Positions 8,046 to 16,395 are shown, counted from the first letter of the stretch. The stretch: 39,287 bases of DNA from Streptomyces sp. NRRL S-118 (GCF_000716335.1 NZ_KL591031.1:1-39287), one strand, 5' to 3'. The notes: a model not told the origin generated them from the sequence alone. Program-made: numbers and translations.

Positions 8046-8532
8046 AACGCTCGGGATCCGGATGAGGAGCATCCGCTCCCTGTCAGCGGAGCATCGTTCC
8101 GGAGCTGGGCGTCGTTGTCGGTGTGCCTGCCACCGACCAGGAGGCAGGGATACACGTTTGACGAAGGCTTCATCGTCCCGTCGTCGGGTTCGTTGCCCGT
8201 GCCGGAACAGTCGCCACTCGCCTCCCGGCCAGTGCCGGTGCCGTCGGGTGGCCGGCAATCCGACACCGGCCCTTCGGGGCCGCGCGACCCCGGACGGGAG
8301 CAGCCGGAAGGCCGGAGCACGGCGCGCCTCCGGCTGTTGATCCGCCGCTGGGTCGATGGGCTCCGCAGGGTTGGTGTGACCGGGCGGCTGCCCTGGGTCG
8401 GCTGACTTACTGTTCGGTGCATGGTGTGCCTGGTCGTCGCCGTCCCGCCACCTCTGCGCTGCCCCCGGCGGGACAGGCACCGCCGACTGGCGCCGGGGAC
8501 CGCCCGCTGCGCCCGATGGCGTATGACAGGGA
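8046..8532. other. Intergenic region, no gene seen
   Basis: Nothing with gene-like features is seen on either strand between the AraC stop and the terminator at 8533. Low-complexity Arg/Pro/Gly frames are judged to be shadows. Confidence 0.4.
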
Positions 8533-8561
8533 CAGGGCCCCGGGCGCTGCCCGGGGCCCTG
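8533..8561 (-). terminator. Strong hairpin terminator
   Basis: A perfect 13-bp stem CAGGGCCCCGGGC / GCCCGGGGCCCTG with a 3-nt loop lies 23 nt beyond the expected stop of the excalibur gene on the minus strand. It is symmetrical and could also stop + strand transcripts from the AraC gene. Confidence 0.8.
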
Positions 8562-8584
8562 TTTCCGTTCGGGGCTGCCGCCCA

Positions 8585-9008
8585 TCAGGTGCGGTGGCGT
8601 CGCTTCACCACGTAGCCGGCTGTGAGTGCGGCACCCGCTGAGTGCGGCCCCCGCCGTGAGCATCAGGCCGGCGCCGGTTTGCCAGCCGGGGTGTTCGGAG
8701 GGTGAAGAGCCACCCAGCCCGCCGCGGACGCCGCGGGTCGGGGTCGCGGTGGGGGACACGGGGCTCACCGGCCGGGGGGCGACGGCTGCGGGGCGGCGGG
8801 GCAGGGCTTCGCACGCGATACCGTCGTCCGGGCCCTGGTCCCCATCGAGGCGGTGAGGATCGGTCCGATCGATGTTGAATACGGCCTGCGCGTCTTCCTG
8901 GTGGACGAAGTCGCGGCAGTCCAGGTCCTGGGCTCGGGCGACATCGGCCATGGGAACGATCGATGTGATCGCCAGGAGAGCACCCACGAGTGCGGAACGC
9001 TGGAACAT
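8585..9008 (-). pseudogene. Secreted excalibur calcium-binding protein, C-terminal frameshift
   Basis: The ATG at 9008 follows GGGAGGCGGGATC. A signal peptide (MFQRSALVGALLAITSIVPM, then ADVARA) leads into an excalibur domain. That domain shows the C-x(n)-D-x-D-x-D-G-x-x-C-E pattern: LDCRDFVHQEDAQAVF, then HRLDGDQGPDDGIACEALP. A Pro/Thr linker and a hydrophobic tail (AGLMLTAGAALSG) follow. After AALSG the frame goes wrong. One frame over, ALTAGYVVKRRHRT ends at a stop at 8585-8587, giving the expected membrane anchor plus basic tail. Without that shift the frame reads on to 7158. A short duplication-like GCCGCACTC...GCCGCACTC sits at the break, which suggests slippage. Excalibur proteins are extracellular and bind Ca2+ by an EF-hand-like loop. 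Confidence 0.7.
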
Positions 9009-9541
9009 GATCCCGCCTCCCTTCCGGCCGCGAGGCAGCCGCGCTTCGACGCTACGGCCGAAGCGTCCGGCCAGCCCGCCCAGTAAGCCGAACGGGTGGC
9101 CTCCTCCATCCCTGACCTGCGTCTTCACAGAAGCAGGTCTCGCCCATGTCCACCTCCGTCAGGCATCGCGGACGCGTCGGTCCGCTGCTGTGCCCGCCGA
9201 GGTGTCCTGCTTCCGCCGTGTCAGCACCCCACGCCCGCTGGGCACTCGCCGCTGCGGCTGGGCCGAGGCCGCTCGCGGCTCCACGCCCGCGGCCCTTCCA
9301 CCGCCGTAGCGCCGCCCGTCGCTTCCGGGTCGGCACTCGTCTCGGCGTTGTCGTGCTGCTGCGGAAGCCCGGCCGGGCTGTGGCTGTCCGGTCATGCGTC
9401 GAGGCGCCGGCGTTGTCCGCGCCGCCCACCGGTCGTCCACGGGGCTTCTGCAGTGCGCCGGCCCGGCGCAAGTGGCCGGCCGCCGGGAAATGAGCCGCTG
9501 CCGTGCGCTCGTAGGGCACCGCAGCGGCCGGGCGTGCGGGG
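9009..9541. other. Intergenic spacer, A-poor/T-rich, no gene seen
   Basis: No supported gene. The + strand is strongly T-over-A (about 12 T to 4 A in 9181-9240), matching the other long spacers here. Confidence 0.45.
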
Positions 9542-10309
9542 TCAGGCCAGTTCCACGCGGTCGATCAGGCCGGCGGCGGTGAAGGCGTCCACGAGCTGCC
9601 CGCGGCCCTCGGTGAAGTGGGCCCAGCTGTCGAAGTGGACCGGCACGATCCGGCGGGCGCCCAGGATGCGGGCGGCCTCGGCGGCCTGAGCGCTGTCGAG
9701 GGTGAGCAGCGCGTGGTCGAGGACATCGGTGCGGACCGCGCCGGCGAACAGCACAGCGGTGTCCACCGGGCCGAAGCGGTCGGCGATCTCCCGGACCAGG
9801 GAGAGCTGGGCGTTGTCGCCGCTGACGTAGAGGGTGGGCAGGCCGTCACCGCGCAGGACGAAACCGACGACCTCACCGACGACCGGTTCGAGGTCTTCGC
9901 GTTCCCCGGGGCCGTGCAGGGCCGGGACGCCGGTGACGGTGATCGTGCCGCCGGCGGGACGATCCAGGTCGATGGACTCCCAGTCCTTCAGGGCGCGTGC
10001 GGTGCCGCCCAGCCTGCCCGCGCCACTGGGCGTGGTCAGGGTCAGGGGGACATCGGGGAGCAGGGCGCGGCCCGAGACGTCGAGGTTGTCGTCGTGCTCG
10101 TCGTGCGACAGCAGCACCACATCGATCCGGCCCAGATCGGCGGGTGCGGCGGATGCGGGCGCGGTCTTGGCCAGCCCCGAGGGGTAGGTGCCCGGGGCGT
10201 CGAAGGTCGGGTCGGTCAGGAACCGCAGCCCGCCGTACTCGATGAGTGCGGTCGGCCCTCCGAAGACACGGACGGGGACCTGCTCGCTGGACACGCCGGT
10301 TGCGGTCAT
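9542..10309 (-). CDS. MBL-fold metallo-hydrolase (UlaG-like)
   Basis: A 255-residue metallo-beta-lactamase-fold protein. The metal motif is LLSHDEHDDNLD, the H-x-x-H-x-D-N variant of HxHxDH seen in UlaG-like relatives. Further fold elements are GGPTALIEYGGLRFLTDPTF, PALHGPG, TLYVSGDNAQ (the Asp-bearing strand) and RIVPVHFDSWAHF (the distal His). The substrate is unknown. ATG 10309 is chosen over upstream in-frame starts because GAGGTGGTTCGTC directly precedes it and family similarity begins at once. It is divergent from the CGNR regulator across an 86-bp region with three copies of a TCACGGAT half-site, so that regulator very probably controls it. Confidence 0.9.
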   Translation of the reverse strand: MTATGVSSEQVPVRVFGGPTALIEYGGLRFLTDPTFDAPGTYPSGLAKTAPASAAPADLGRIDVVLLSHDEHDDNLDVSGRALLPDVPLTLTTPSGAGRLGGTARALKDWESIDLDRPAGGTITVTGVPALHGPGEREDLEPVVGEVVGFVLRGDGLPTLYVSGDNAQLSLVREIADRFGPVDTAVLFAGAVRTDVLDHALLTLDSAQAAEAARILGARRIVPVHFDSWAHFTEGRGQLVDAFTAAGLIDRVELA

Positions 10310-10320
10310 GACGAACCACC

Positions 10321-10388
10321 TCACGGATAGATTGGCTTGCATCCGTGACAGTAGTGTGTTTGTCACGGATATAGGCAAGCTGTAGCGT
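10321..10388. promoter_or_regulatory. Bidirectional operator/promoter with three TCACGGAT half-sites
   Basis: Half-sites are TCACGGAT (10321-10328), ATCCGTGA (10341-10348) and TCACGGAT (10363-10370), alternating in orientation. The last two form a 10-bp inverted repeat ATCCGTGACA/TGTCACGGAT around a 10-bp centre, flanked by GCTTGC and GCAAGC. On the + strand TTGTCA (10360-10365) and TAGCGT (10383-10388) are spaced 17 bp, predicting a start at about 10395, right at the GTG of the CGNR gene. Confidence 0.75.
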
Positions 10389-10395
10389 GAGGAGT

Positions 10396-11004
10396 GTGAG
10401 TGAGACCGCTACCGGCGACACTGTCGCTCTCGGGCTGCCGCAGGCGCCGGGCGCCGAGTTCTACCCCGCACTCGACCTCGCCAACAGCGCCATTGCCCTG
10501 CCCGGCGGCCAGTTCCTCGACGCGCTCGGCACCCCGTCCGGCGCCAACCAGTGGCTGGTCGACCACGACCTGGCCCCCGCGGACGCCGGTATGCAGGAGA
10601 TCTGCGCGGCACGCCTGCGCTCCCTGCGCGAACAGGTGCGCGCCCTGCTCGCCGCCCAGGTCGGCGGACACCCCGCCCCCGCCACCGCGCTGGCCGGCGT
10701 CAACGACGCCCTCACCCGGGTCCCGACCGCCGCCCCGCTCGGCTGGGACCCGGTCCGCGGCATGCACCGCACCGCCCCGCACCCCATCGACCAGATCGTC
10801 GACCAGGCCCTCGGCATCCTCGCCGCCGACGCCGCCGACCTGCTCACCGGTCCCGACGCCGAACGGCTGACGGCTTGCCCCTCCACGCCCTGCAACCGCT
10901 ACCTGCTGCGCTCCGGACGCCGTCACTGGTGCTCGGTCCGCTGCGGTGACCGCGCCCGCGCCGCCCGCGCATACGCCCGCCGCACCCAGGCCACCACCGA
11001 CTGA
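10396..11004 (+). CDS. CGNR zinc-finger / ABATE-domain transcriptional regulator
   Basis: A 202-residue protein with an N-terminal ABATE-like domain (YPALDLANSAIALPGGQFLD, then LREQVRALLAAQ) and a C-terminal zinc finger. The finger reads LTACPSTPCNRYLLRSGRRH then WCSVRCGDRARAARAYARR, with the four cysteines C-x4-C...C-x3-C; the usual CGNR signature reads CGDR here. Such proteins are stress-linked DNA-binding regulators. GTG 10396 is chosen over GTG 10387 because the predicted transcription start is about 10395, so the mRNA is probably leaderless. A GAGGAG lies just upstream for the alternative. It is divergent from the MBL hydrolase, its likely target. Confidence 0.88.
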   Translation: MSETATGDTVALGLPQAPGAEFYPALDLANSAIALPGGQFLDALGTPSGANQWLVDHDLAPADAGMQEICAARLRSLREQVRALLAAQVGGHPAPATALAGVNDALTRVPTAAPLGWDPVRGMHRTAPHPIDQIVDQALGILAADAADLLTGPDAERLTACPSTPCNRYLLRSGRRHWCSVRCGDRARAARAYARRTQATTD

Positions 11005-11145
11005 GGTCGGCACCCCCGCCCGCCGACGGTGCGCGAGACCCGCGCCGGGGTGCGGCTCCGTGCACCCTGAACCTCCCCGGTACGGACGGCACGCCTCGCC
11101 CTCCGCCCGGCATTTCCCCCACTCAGCCAAGCGTCATCACCTCTC

Positions 11146-11596
11146 ATGCCGGCCGCGTTCACTCCGCTGACCTCCGGCTACGACAGCCTCGACGCACGCA
11201 ACGCCGACCGCGACGGCCGCGAGAAGCCGTGGCGCGTCGCCTCGGCCGTCTCTCCTGCGCGACGGTGGCAACGAACGTCGTCGACCCCCGCATGGTCGAG
11301 GACCGCAGGCTCGCCCTCGATCCGTCTCACCGAGACGCCCGGCCGTGACCCCCAGGACATTTCCGGTACCCCCGGGCCGCCCGCTGGCCCGCGCTGCCGC
11401 TCGGGGCCGCGGCGTGCCTGCCCCGGTGCGCTGGGTCGCGGACTACCACGTACGTGCCGGCGATGTCGGCTACCCCGGGGCCGCCCGGCAGCCTGCGTTC
11501 CGCCCTCGTACGCCGCCGCGGTGCCGCCAGCGGGCCGCCTTCCGTGCGCTGCGGGGTCCGCGCTGTGGTTGTCGATGCAAACCCCTCGCACGTCTA
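11146..11596 (+). pseudogene. Possible decayed coding region, unknown family
   Basis: Protein-like runs appear in successive frames. They are TPLTSGYDSLDARNADRDGR followed by EKPWRVASAV (11158-11255), then PQDISGTPGPPAG (about 11350-11390), then RWVADYHVRAGDVGYPGAAR (about 11429-11489) and finally VVVDANP (about 11568-11590). Composition in these runs is less Arg/Pro-biased than in true shadows. Together they look like one protein of about 150 residues broken by three or more shifts. I do not recognise the family, and chance cannot be excluded. Confidence 0.3.
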
Positions 11597-11614
11597 GTCA
11601 ACTTTGACTAGAGT
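11594..11614 (+). promoter_or_regulatory. Palindromic operator over the -10 of a VOC gene
   Basis: The palindrome CTAGTCAACTTTGACTAG (11594-11611) has 8-bp arms CTAGTCAA/TTGACTAG and a 2-bp centre. It overlaps a -10-like TAGAGT (11609-11614), which places the transcript start at or next to GTG 11621. The AGTCAA-N2-TTGACT form resembles MarR/PadR-type sites, but no regulator gene is adjacent. Confidence 0.6.
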
Positions 11615-11620
11615 TCTCGT

Positions 11621-12322
11621 GTGAGCGAGAAGACGATTCCGATATTGCCGTGTCGCACCATTCAGCCCGTTCTCGACTTCTACCGCGCCCTCGGGTTCGA
11701 TGTGACGTTCCAGCAGATGAGTCCCAATCCGTACGCGGTTGTCGAACGCGGAGGCATCCAGCTCCAGTTCTTCGGGATGAAGCACTACGATCCGACCGAA
11801 TCATTCAGCACGTGCTACATCCGGACGGATGACGTCGATGGGCTGCACCAGGCCTTCCGGGCCGGTCTCAAAGCACGGTACGGGAGGGTTCCGACACGCG
11901 GCCTGCCTCGTATCGGGGCGCTGAGGGACGCGTCGCACGGCATGCGGCAGTTCCTGATGACCGATCCGGGCGGAAACTGCATCCGCATCGGTCAGCCGAT
12001 GAGTGAGGACCTGCATCACCGGCCCGCCCCCAAGGAACCCTTCTCCCGCGCCCTGCACTACGCGTCACTCTTCGCGGACTCGAGGGATGACCCGGCGGCA
12101 GCCGCAAAGGTCCTCGACCAGGCACTGCGTCTCGAGGACAAGCGGCCCACGGATGTGCAGCTGCTGCGCCTCCTGGTGCTGCGTGCGGATGTCGCCAGGC
12201 GCCTCGGTGACGAGGAGACTGCGATTTCCGCGCTCTCCAAGGCCGCCGCGATCCACCTCACCGCCGACGAACGGGACTCTGTTCGCGACGACCTCGCGCG
12301 TCTCGAGGAGCTGCGGGTATAG
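11621..12322 (+). CDS. VOC-fold (glyoxalase/bleomycin-resistance-like) protein with helical C-terminal extension
   Basis: A 233-residue protein. Residues 1-125 form a vicinal-oxygen-chelate domain (ILPCRTIQPVLDFYRALGFD, VVERGGIQLQFFGM, CYIRTDDVDGLHQAF, QFLMTDPGGNCIRIGQP). Single-domain bleomycin-resistance-like proteins of about 120 aa bind or sequester drugs. Residues 135-233 form an added TPR-like helical module (FSRALHYASLFADSRDDPAA then AAKVLDQALRLED, then RRLGDEETAISALSKAAAIH). The GTG at 11621 has no ribosome site and the -10 lies 7 bp upstream, so the mRNA is probably leaderless. A palindrome covers the -10, pointing to repressor control. Drug binding is inferred from the fold only. 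Confidence 0.8.
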   Translation: MSEKTIPILPCRTIQPVLDFYRALGFDVTFQQMSPNPYAVVERGGIQLQFFGMKHYDPTESFSTCYIRTDDVDGLHQAFRAGLKARYGRVPTRGLPRIGALRDASHGMRQFLMTDPGGNCIRIGQPMSEDLHHRPAPKEPFSRALHYASLFADSRDDPAAAAKVLDQALRLEDKRPTDVQLLRLLVLRADVARRLGDEETAISALSKAAAIHLTADERDSVRDDLARLEELRV

Positions 12323-12662
12323 GACCTTCTCCGTGAGTGCCGGTCAACGCCGTTCGTTGAGGACCGCGATCAGTACCGTCGCTTCGTAGCGCACGGCGAG
12401 CCACTGTTCCAGGTGGTCGAGGGGCGGCCGGGCGGGCGAACCGCAGCTCGCTCGCTGCACGCCCTGGCGGCCTCGGGGGTCGTGCCCGGGCCGCCGCCGC
12501 TGTCCTTCGGAGACCGGCACGGGCGACGACGCCACCAGCATGATGGTGTGGCGGCGGGCGTGGCGGCGTCGGCCCGGGTTGCCGTCCGGTTCCCGCCTCG
12601 GCTCTGGCTGCGGGCGGTCTCCTGGTCAGCAGTTCCCCTCGCCCCGCTGCCGAGCCGGGCGC
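12323..12662. other. Intergenic region with a possible transposase C-terminal scrap
   Basis: On the minus strand at about 12347-12420 the frame reads DHLEQWLAVRYEATVLIAVL, which resembles the last residues of several IS transposases. It is too short to assign. Nothing else is seen. Confidence 0.25.
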
Positions 12663-13865
12663 CTACCAGGTCGCGGGGAGTGACTTGGGGCCGCGGATCA
12701 GGATGCCGGTTTGCCAGGGGACCTGTTCCCGCGGGACGGCCAGGCGCAGGGTGGGCAGGCGGGCGGTGAGGGTCGACAGCAGTACCTCCGCTTCCATGTG
12801 GGCCAGCAGCGGGCCCACGCAGAAGTGGGGGCCGTTCCCGAAGGCCAGGTGTTTGGGGGCTTGGCGGTCGAAGTCGATGTCGCCCGCCAGCGGGTAGACG
12901 CGTTCGTCCCAGTTGGCGGCCACGTAGGAGACGTAGACGTACTCGCCTTCGCGGATCAGTACGTCTCGGACGCGGACGTCCTCGGTGGTGATGCGGGGCT
13001 GGCCCACGCCGTGCTTGTGCGGCACCCATCTCAGGAGCTCGTCCACGGCCCGGGGCACGGTGTGCGGCTCGGCGCACAGCCGGCCCCACAGACCCTCGGT
13101 GGTCAACAGGGCGTAGAGCATGTTGGAGGAGTTGTTGCACACCGCGTGCCATCCGTTCAGCCCGATGAGCGTGGCGAGCGCGAGCAGTTCCTCCTCGTCG
13201 ATGGTCCCACTCTCCGTAGCACGCACCAGTGTTGTCATGGTGTCGTCGCGCGGATCGGCGCGCCGCAAACCGGCAAGGCGCTGGAAGTAGACGCGGCTGT
13301 CCTGCTTGGCGCGTTCTGCACGCTGGGCGGCCTGTTCATCAGAGGCTCTCGTCAGCAGGGTGGTCGCCCACTCGCGCACGTTGGCGTGGTCGGCCTTCGG
13401 AATGCCCATGACAAGGCCGATCACCGCGAGAGGGAAGGGGGAGGTGATGTCGCGGACAAGATCGGCCGGTCGCTGCCCGTCCATGAGCCGGTCGACCATG
13501 GCGTCGAGCAGGTCCTGAACGCGCGGCCGCAGAGTGCTCACCGCAGTGCCACTGAAGGCGGGGGCGACGGCGGCCCGGACACGGGCGTGGTCGGGCGGGT
13601 CGACGAAGCTGACCGCCCGGTCCAGCGGAATGAGGTGCCGGGTCATCTTGGGGATGGGCCGGCCGGCGATGTCGCGGCTGAAGCGCGGGTCCGAAGTGAC
13701 AAACCGTACGAGGTGGTAGCTCGTCACAAGCCAGCACTCGCCCTCACCATGGGGCAGCCGGATCCGGCGAACGGGAGCCTCATGGAGTGAGGCGCGCAGG
13801 AAGGGGTCGAACTCCAGCGCTGGAAGGTCATCGACGCGATAGAGGGTTGCGGGCTCGCTGTTCAC
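12663..13865 (-). CDS. Cytochrome P450 with atypical I-helix
   Basis: A 400-residue soluble bacterial P450. The heme-thiolate signature FGNGPHFCVG places the Cys ligand at residue 349. The ExxR motif is E276-L-L-R279 (AVDELLRWVP), and the substrate-binding SRS5/meander regions look normal. The C-helix W/R region (FVDPPDHARVRAAVAPAFSG) is present. The I-helix reads LIGLNGWHAVCNNSSN at about 233-248. Aligned to the usual AG(H/G)(D/E)TT it gives NGWHAV, so both the acid and the alcohol used for O2 activation are absent. GTG 13865 is preferred because GGAAAGG lies 6 bases upstream and family similarity begins there. An in-frame ATG with AAGAGGGTCACC at 13937 would add 24 residues. No ferredoxin, NRPS or peptide partner is adjacent. 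The product is unknown. Confidence 0.9.
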   Translation of the reverse strand: MNSEPATLYRVDDLPALEFDPFLRASLHEAPVRRIRLPHGEGECWLVTSYHLVRFVTSDPRFSRDIAGRPIPKMTRHLIPLDRAVSFVDPPDHARVRAAVAPAFSGTAVSTLRPRVQDLLDAMVDRLMDGQRPADLVRDITSPFPLAVIGLVMGIPKADHANVREWATTLLTRASDEQAAQRAERAKQDSRVYFQRLAGLRRADPRDDTMTTLVRATESGTIDEEELLALATLIGLNGWHAVCNNSSNMLYALLTTEGLWGRLCAEPHTVPRAVDELLRWVPHKHGVGQPRITTEDVRVRDVLIREGEYVYVSYVAANWDERVYPLAGDIDFDRQAPKHLAFGNGPHFCVGPLLAHMEAEVLLSTLTARLPTLRLAVPREQVPWQTGILIRGPKSLPATW

Positions 13866-14550
13866 TGGCGCCTTTCCGCGTGAGGGCGACGGTGAGGCCG
13901 CCTGGTACGCATCCGAGATTGCCCCTCCCCAAGCCATGGTGACCCTCTTGCACCCATGCGGGTGCAGGCCATCCGGCTGGCCGTCGGCCGCCGCGCCAGC
14001 TCCCCGGAAGGGGCTCACGCACACCGAGCGTCTGGAGCTCGGCCCTGCGGACGCCGGGTCGCGAAGACCCTTGAGCATGAGCGGCCCGCTTCGGACGCTG
14101 AGGCACGCGCCTGACCTGACCGTGCCCGGAGAGTCGCCGGATGCCCGGGCGAGGAAGCGGCTGACTGCCGTGTCGGCGTGCGCCGCATCCCGGCGCGCGG
14201 CCAGCTTTGGTCCGGGCGGAGTGCCCATAGAGCCGGCCTCCCAGGGCATCGGCAGCTGACACGCCCGCCGCACGCCACCGTCGGGACTCCGCCTCGTCGC
14301 AAGCCGGGCCGACCCGCCACGCCGGCGCGGCATCGGCCACGCACCCCGGGCGTTCAGTGCCGGTTCCGTTGCTCGCCCGTGCGGTGCCGCCGCCCGTCCA
14401 CCGTTGTCTTTCTGTCTCCGCCACCGCGCCGCCGCACGGCACCGTCGCCCGGCTGGCTCCCGCGCAGGTGCCGCCAACTGGTGCGGCGCTTGGCCGCACG
14501 TCCCCTTGCCCGGATGCGGCGGTGAGGGGGCGGCGGCGGCCACCATCAGA
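13866..14550. other. Intergenic spacer, no gene seen
   Basis: The minus-strand frame stays open upstream of the P450 but is Arg/Gly/Pro-rich and shows no domain. The + strand in 14340-14480 is T-rich and A-poor (about 12 T, 3 A in 14401-14460). No peptide gene of the short biarylitide MxYxH type is present upstream of the P450. Confidence 0.45.
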
Positions 14551-15411
14551 TCAGGCGAGGGAGAGCTGCTTCCAGACCTGGGTGCCGGTGCCGTTGCACT
14601 CGTGGATCTGGACCCGGACCCCGTTGGCGAAGTCCGCGTAGGGCACGTCCAGGCACTTGCCGGACCCGGGGTTGGTGAAGGAGGCCGGGGTGGGCTGGTC
14701 GTAGCGCCACTGCTGGGCGCCCGTGCTGTTGCACGTGTAGATCTGCACCTTGGTGCCGTTGGCAGTTCCCCCGCCGGCCACGTCCAGGCACTTTCCGGAG
14801 TTCGGGTTCACCAGGGTGCCCTCGGGCGTGATGTGCCAGATCTGGCCCAGGGAGCCGTTGCAGTTCCACAATTGCACCGGCGTGGCGTTCTCTTTTCCGG
14901 CACCGCTCACATCCAGGCAGTGCGCCCCGCCGTCGGGGCTGTAGGTGAACCGGGTGGGCGTGGTCGCCGGGCCGGTCACGGTGAAGGTGCACCAGGCGGA
15001 CCAGGCGGACGGACCGTCGGGGCCCTCGGAACGTATCCGCCACTGGTAGTCACCCGGGCTGAAGGTGCTGGTGGGGATCTGGAGGTCCCACCCGTGGCCG
15101 AGCGGCCCCGTACTGACTGGGAATGTCCGGAACGGCTGTTCGCCCAGGCGCGCGAGTTCCAGTGTCCCGCCCAGGTAGGGCTGGGGGTCCACGCCCTTGA
15201 CCGAGGCGGCGAACAGCGGTGCGAACGTGTTGGTCGTGCTGAACGCAGGCTGGGGCTGAGCGCCACAGAGCTGGAAGCCCGCGTAGGGGCCGTCGGAGAT
15301 GCGCAAGGTCTCGGGCACATCGGTCGTCGTGGCCGCTGACGCGGCGGCAGGAACGCCGAGGAAGGCGGCCAGGCCAAGGACCGCCGTGACCATGGAACGT
15401 ATCCCTCTCAT
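14551..15411 (-). CDS. Secreted protein with ricin-type beta-trefoil lectin domain
   Basis: A 286-residue exported protein. The signal peptide is MRGIRSMVTAVLGLAAFLGV then PAAASA. Residues 35-150 form a beta-sandwich/fibronectin-like region (PGDYQWRIRSEGPDGPSAWS, then AWCTFTVTG). Residues 155-286 form a ricin-B lectin with three repeats: CLDV...VQLWNCNGSLGQIW, CLDV...VQIYTCNSTGAQQW and CLDV...VQIHECNGTGTQVW. Each ends in the QxW motif or its variant and begins with GKCLDV or AHCLDV. It should bind carbohydrate outside the cell. No catalytic domain is attached, so it may be a free lectin or a cell-surface adaptor. The ATG at 15411 follows ATGGAGTGAGC, with GGAG as the ribosome site. The frame is open further upstream only because it runs into the broken ThrRS gene. 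Confidence 0.9.
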   Translation of the reverse strand: MRGIRSMVTAVLGLAAFLGVPAAASAATTTDVPETLRISDGPYAGFQLCGAQPQPAFSTTNTFAPLFAASVKGVDPQPYLGGTLELARLGEQPFRTFPVSTGPLGHGWDLQIPTSTFSPGDYQWRIRSEGPDGPSAWSAWCTFTVTGPATTPTRFTYSPDGGAHCLDVSGAGKENATPVQLWNCNGSLGQIWHITPEGTLVNPNSGKCLDVAGGGTANGTKVQIYTCNSTGAQQWRYDQPTPASFTNPGSGKCLDVPYADFANGVRVQIHECNGTGTQVWKQLSLA

Positions 15412-15554
15412 GCTCACTCCATCGCAAGATCGAATGTTCGGATGCCGAGAAGTCCACACGGTGGAACACCCGTATGTCAGCTGTGGCGGTGCCCGCGTAA
15501 GAGTTCCGTCATCTCCGCGGAGCAGCCGCGCAGCGCGGAGGCGCTGCGGTCGGC

Positions 15555-16354
15555 CCTCCACACTCACGCTGTGCGCATCGACGAGCCCCCTGATGCGGGT
15601 GAGCACGTCGCTGACCGGCTGTGGGTCGAGCCGGCGTCCGTCACGCAAGCGCAGCGCGACGTGTTCGTCAGTGGCCTCCTTGGCGCCGATGGCGGCTCGG
15701 TAGGGAATCAGGCGGGCCTCTCGGATACGTGCGGCGAGAGTGCCGCGGCCCCGGTCCCGCGATCTCGGCACGCAGTCCGAGACGGGTGCAGCCTTGGGCG
15801 AGGGCTGCGGCGTTCGGCAGTTCGGTGTCGGAAATCGGGAGGAGCACCAGCTGGGCGGGGGCGAGCCAGGCGGGGAAGGCGCCGCCGTGCTGTTCGATGA
15901 GATGGGCGACGACTCGTTCCACACTGCCGAAGATGCTGCGGTGGACCAGGTCCGCACGCCAAGCACGCCCGAGAGCTCGGAGCGGTACGTACCTTCCAAC
16001 CCAGCTGGTCGCAGGGGCAGTTCGCGGTAGCTGTGGGAACGGGGGCGATAGATCACCGCATGAAGGGCACAGGCTGGGCCGCAGGACGACCTGTTCACCG
16101 CCCAGGTTCATCGGAGGGAACATGTCGTCGCTGTAGTGCGCCCAGTGCCCCGAGATCTCGTACAGCTCCCGCTTGCCGAGGGCCGGTGAGTACACGTGGC
16201 GGTACCCGGCTCGCCGTTCGGCGGCGCGGATGTACTCCTCCAAGGTATGCGGTACGACCGCGCCGTCGGGCAGCCAGTACGGCAGGCCCGCGCCGATCAG
16301 CGGGTCGGTGTCGAACAGGCCCAGTTCACGGCCGAGCTTGCGGTGATCATGCAT
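15555..16354 (-). pseudogene. Threonyl-tRNA synthetase paralogue, internally deleted
   Basis: The ATG at 16354 after GCGAGGAGACCACC starts a TGS-less class II synthetase of ThrRS type. Readable parts are MHDHRKLGRELGLFDTDPLI, YIRAAERRAGYRHVYSPALG then KRELYEISGHWAHYSDDMFP, GEQVVLRPSLCP (with the zinc Cys) and HAVIYRPRSHSYRELPLR. A jump follows to VHRSIFGSVERVVAHLIEQH (motif 3) and the anticodon-binding domain (LVLLPISDTELPNAAALAQG, GTLAARIREARLIPYRAAIG then AKEATDEHVALRLRDGRRLD). About 200 residues between motif 1/2 and motif 3 are missing, and the frame changes at least three times. Short ThrRS paralogues in actinomycetes can serve as antibiotic-resistant copies; this one is dead. The C-terminal boundary is approximate. 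Confidence 0.8.
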
Positions 16355-16395
16355 GGTGGTCTCCTCGCGGACATCGGGCGAGTGACCGCGGGACC

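Noticed and set aside
7158..9128. 656-codon minus-strand open frame covering the AraC gene
   Set aside because: Only its first 135 codons or so (excalibur protein) look real; the rest is antisense to an intact AraC-GyrI gene and follows a frameshift.
13866..14190. Tiny RiPP precursor (biarylitide-type MxYxH) upstream of the P450
   Set aside because: The minus strand was read through; no ATG followed by a Tyr/Trp-x-His pentapeptide and stop is present. An overlapping short frame starting MRTRRPH ends at the P450 GTG but has no supporting motif.
12663..14546. 627-residue version of the P450
   Set aside because: The upstream 200 residues are Arg/Gly/Pro-rich with no domain; good ribosome sites exist at GTG 13865 and ATG 13937.
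14551..16098. 515-residue fusion of a synthetase-like part and a lectin
   Set aside because: The N-terminal part is a frame of the broken ThrRS gene; the lectin has its own ATG, ribosome site and signal peptide at 15411.
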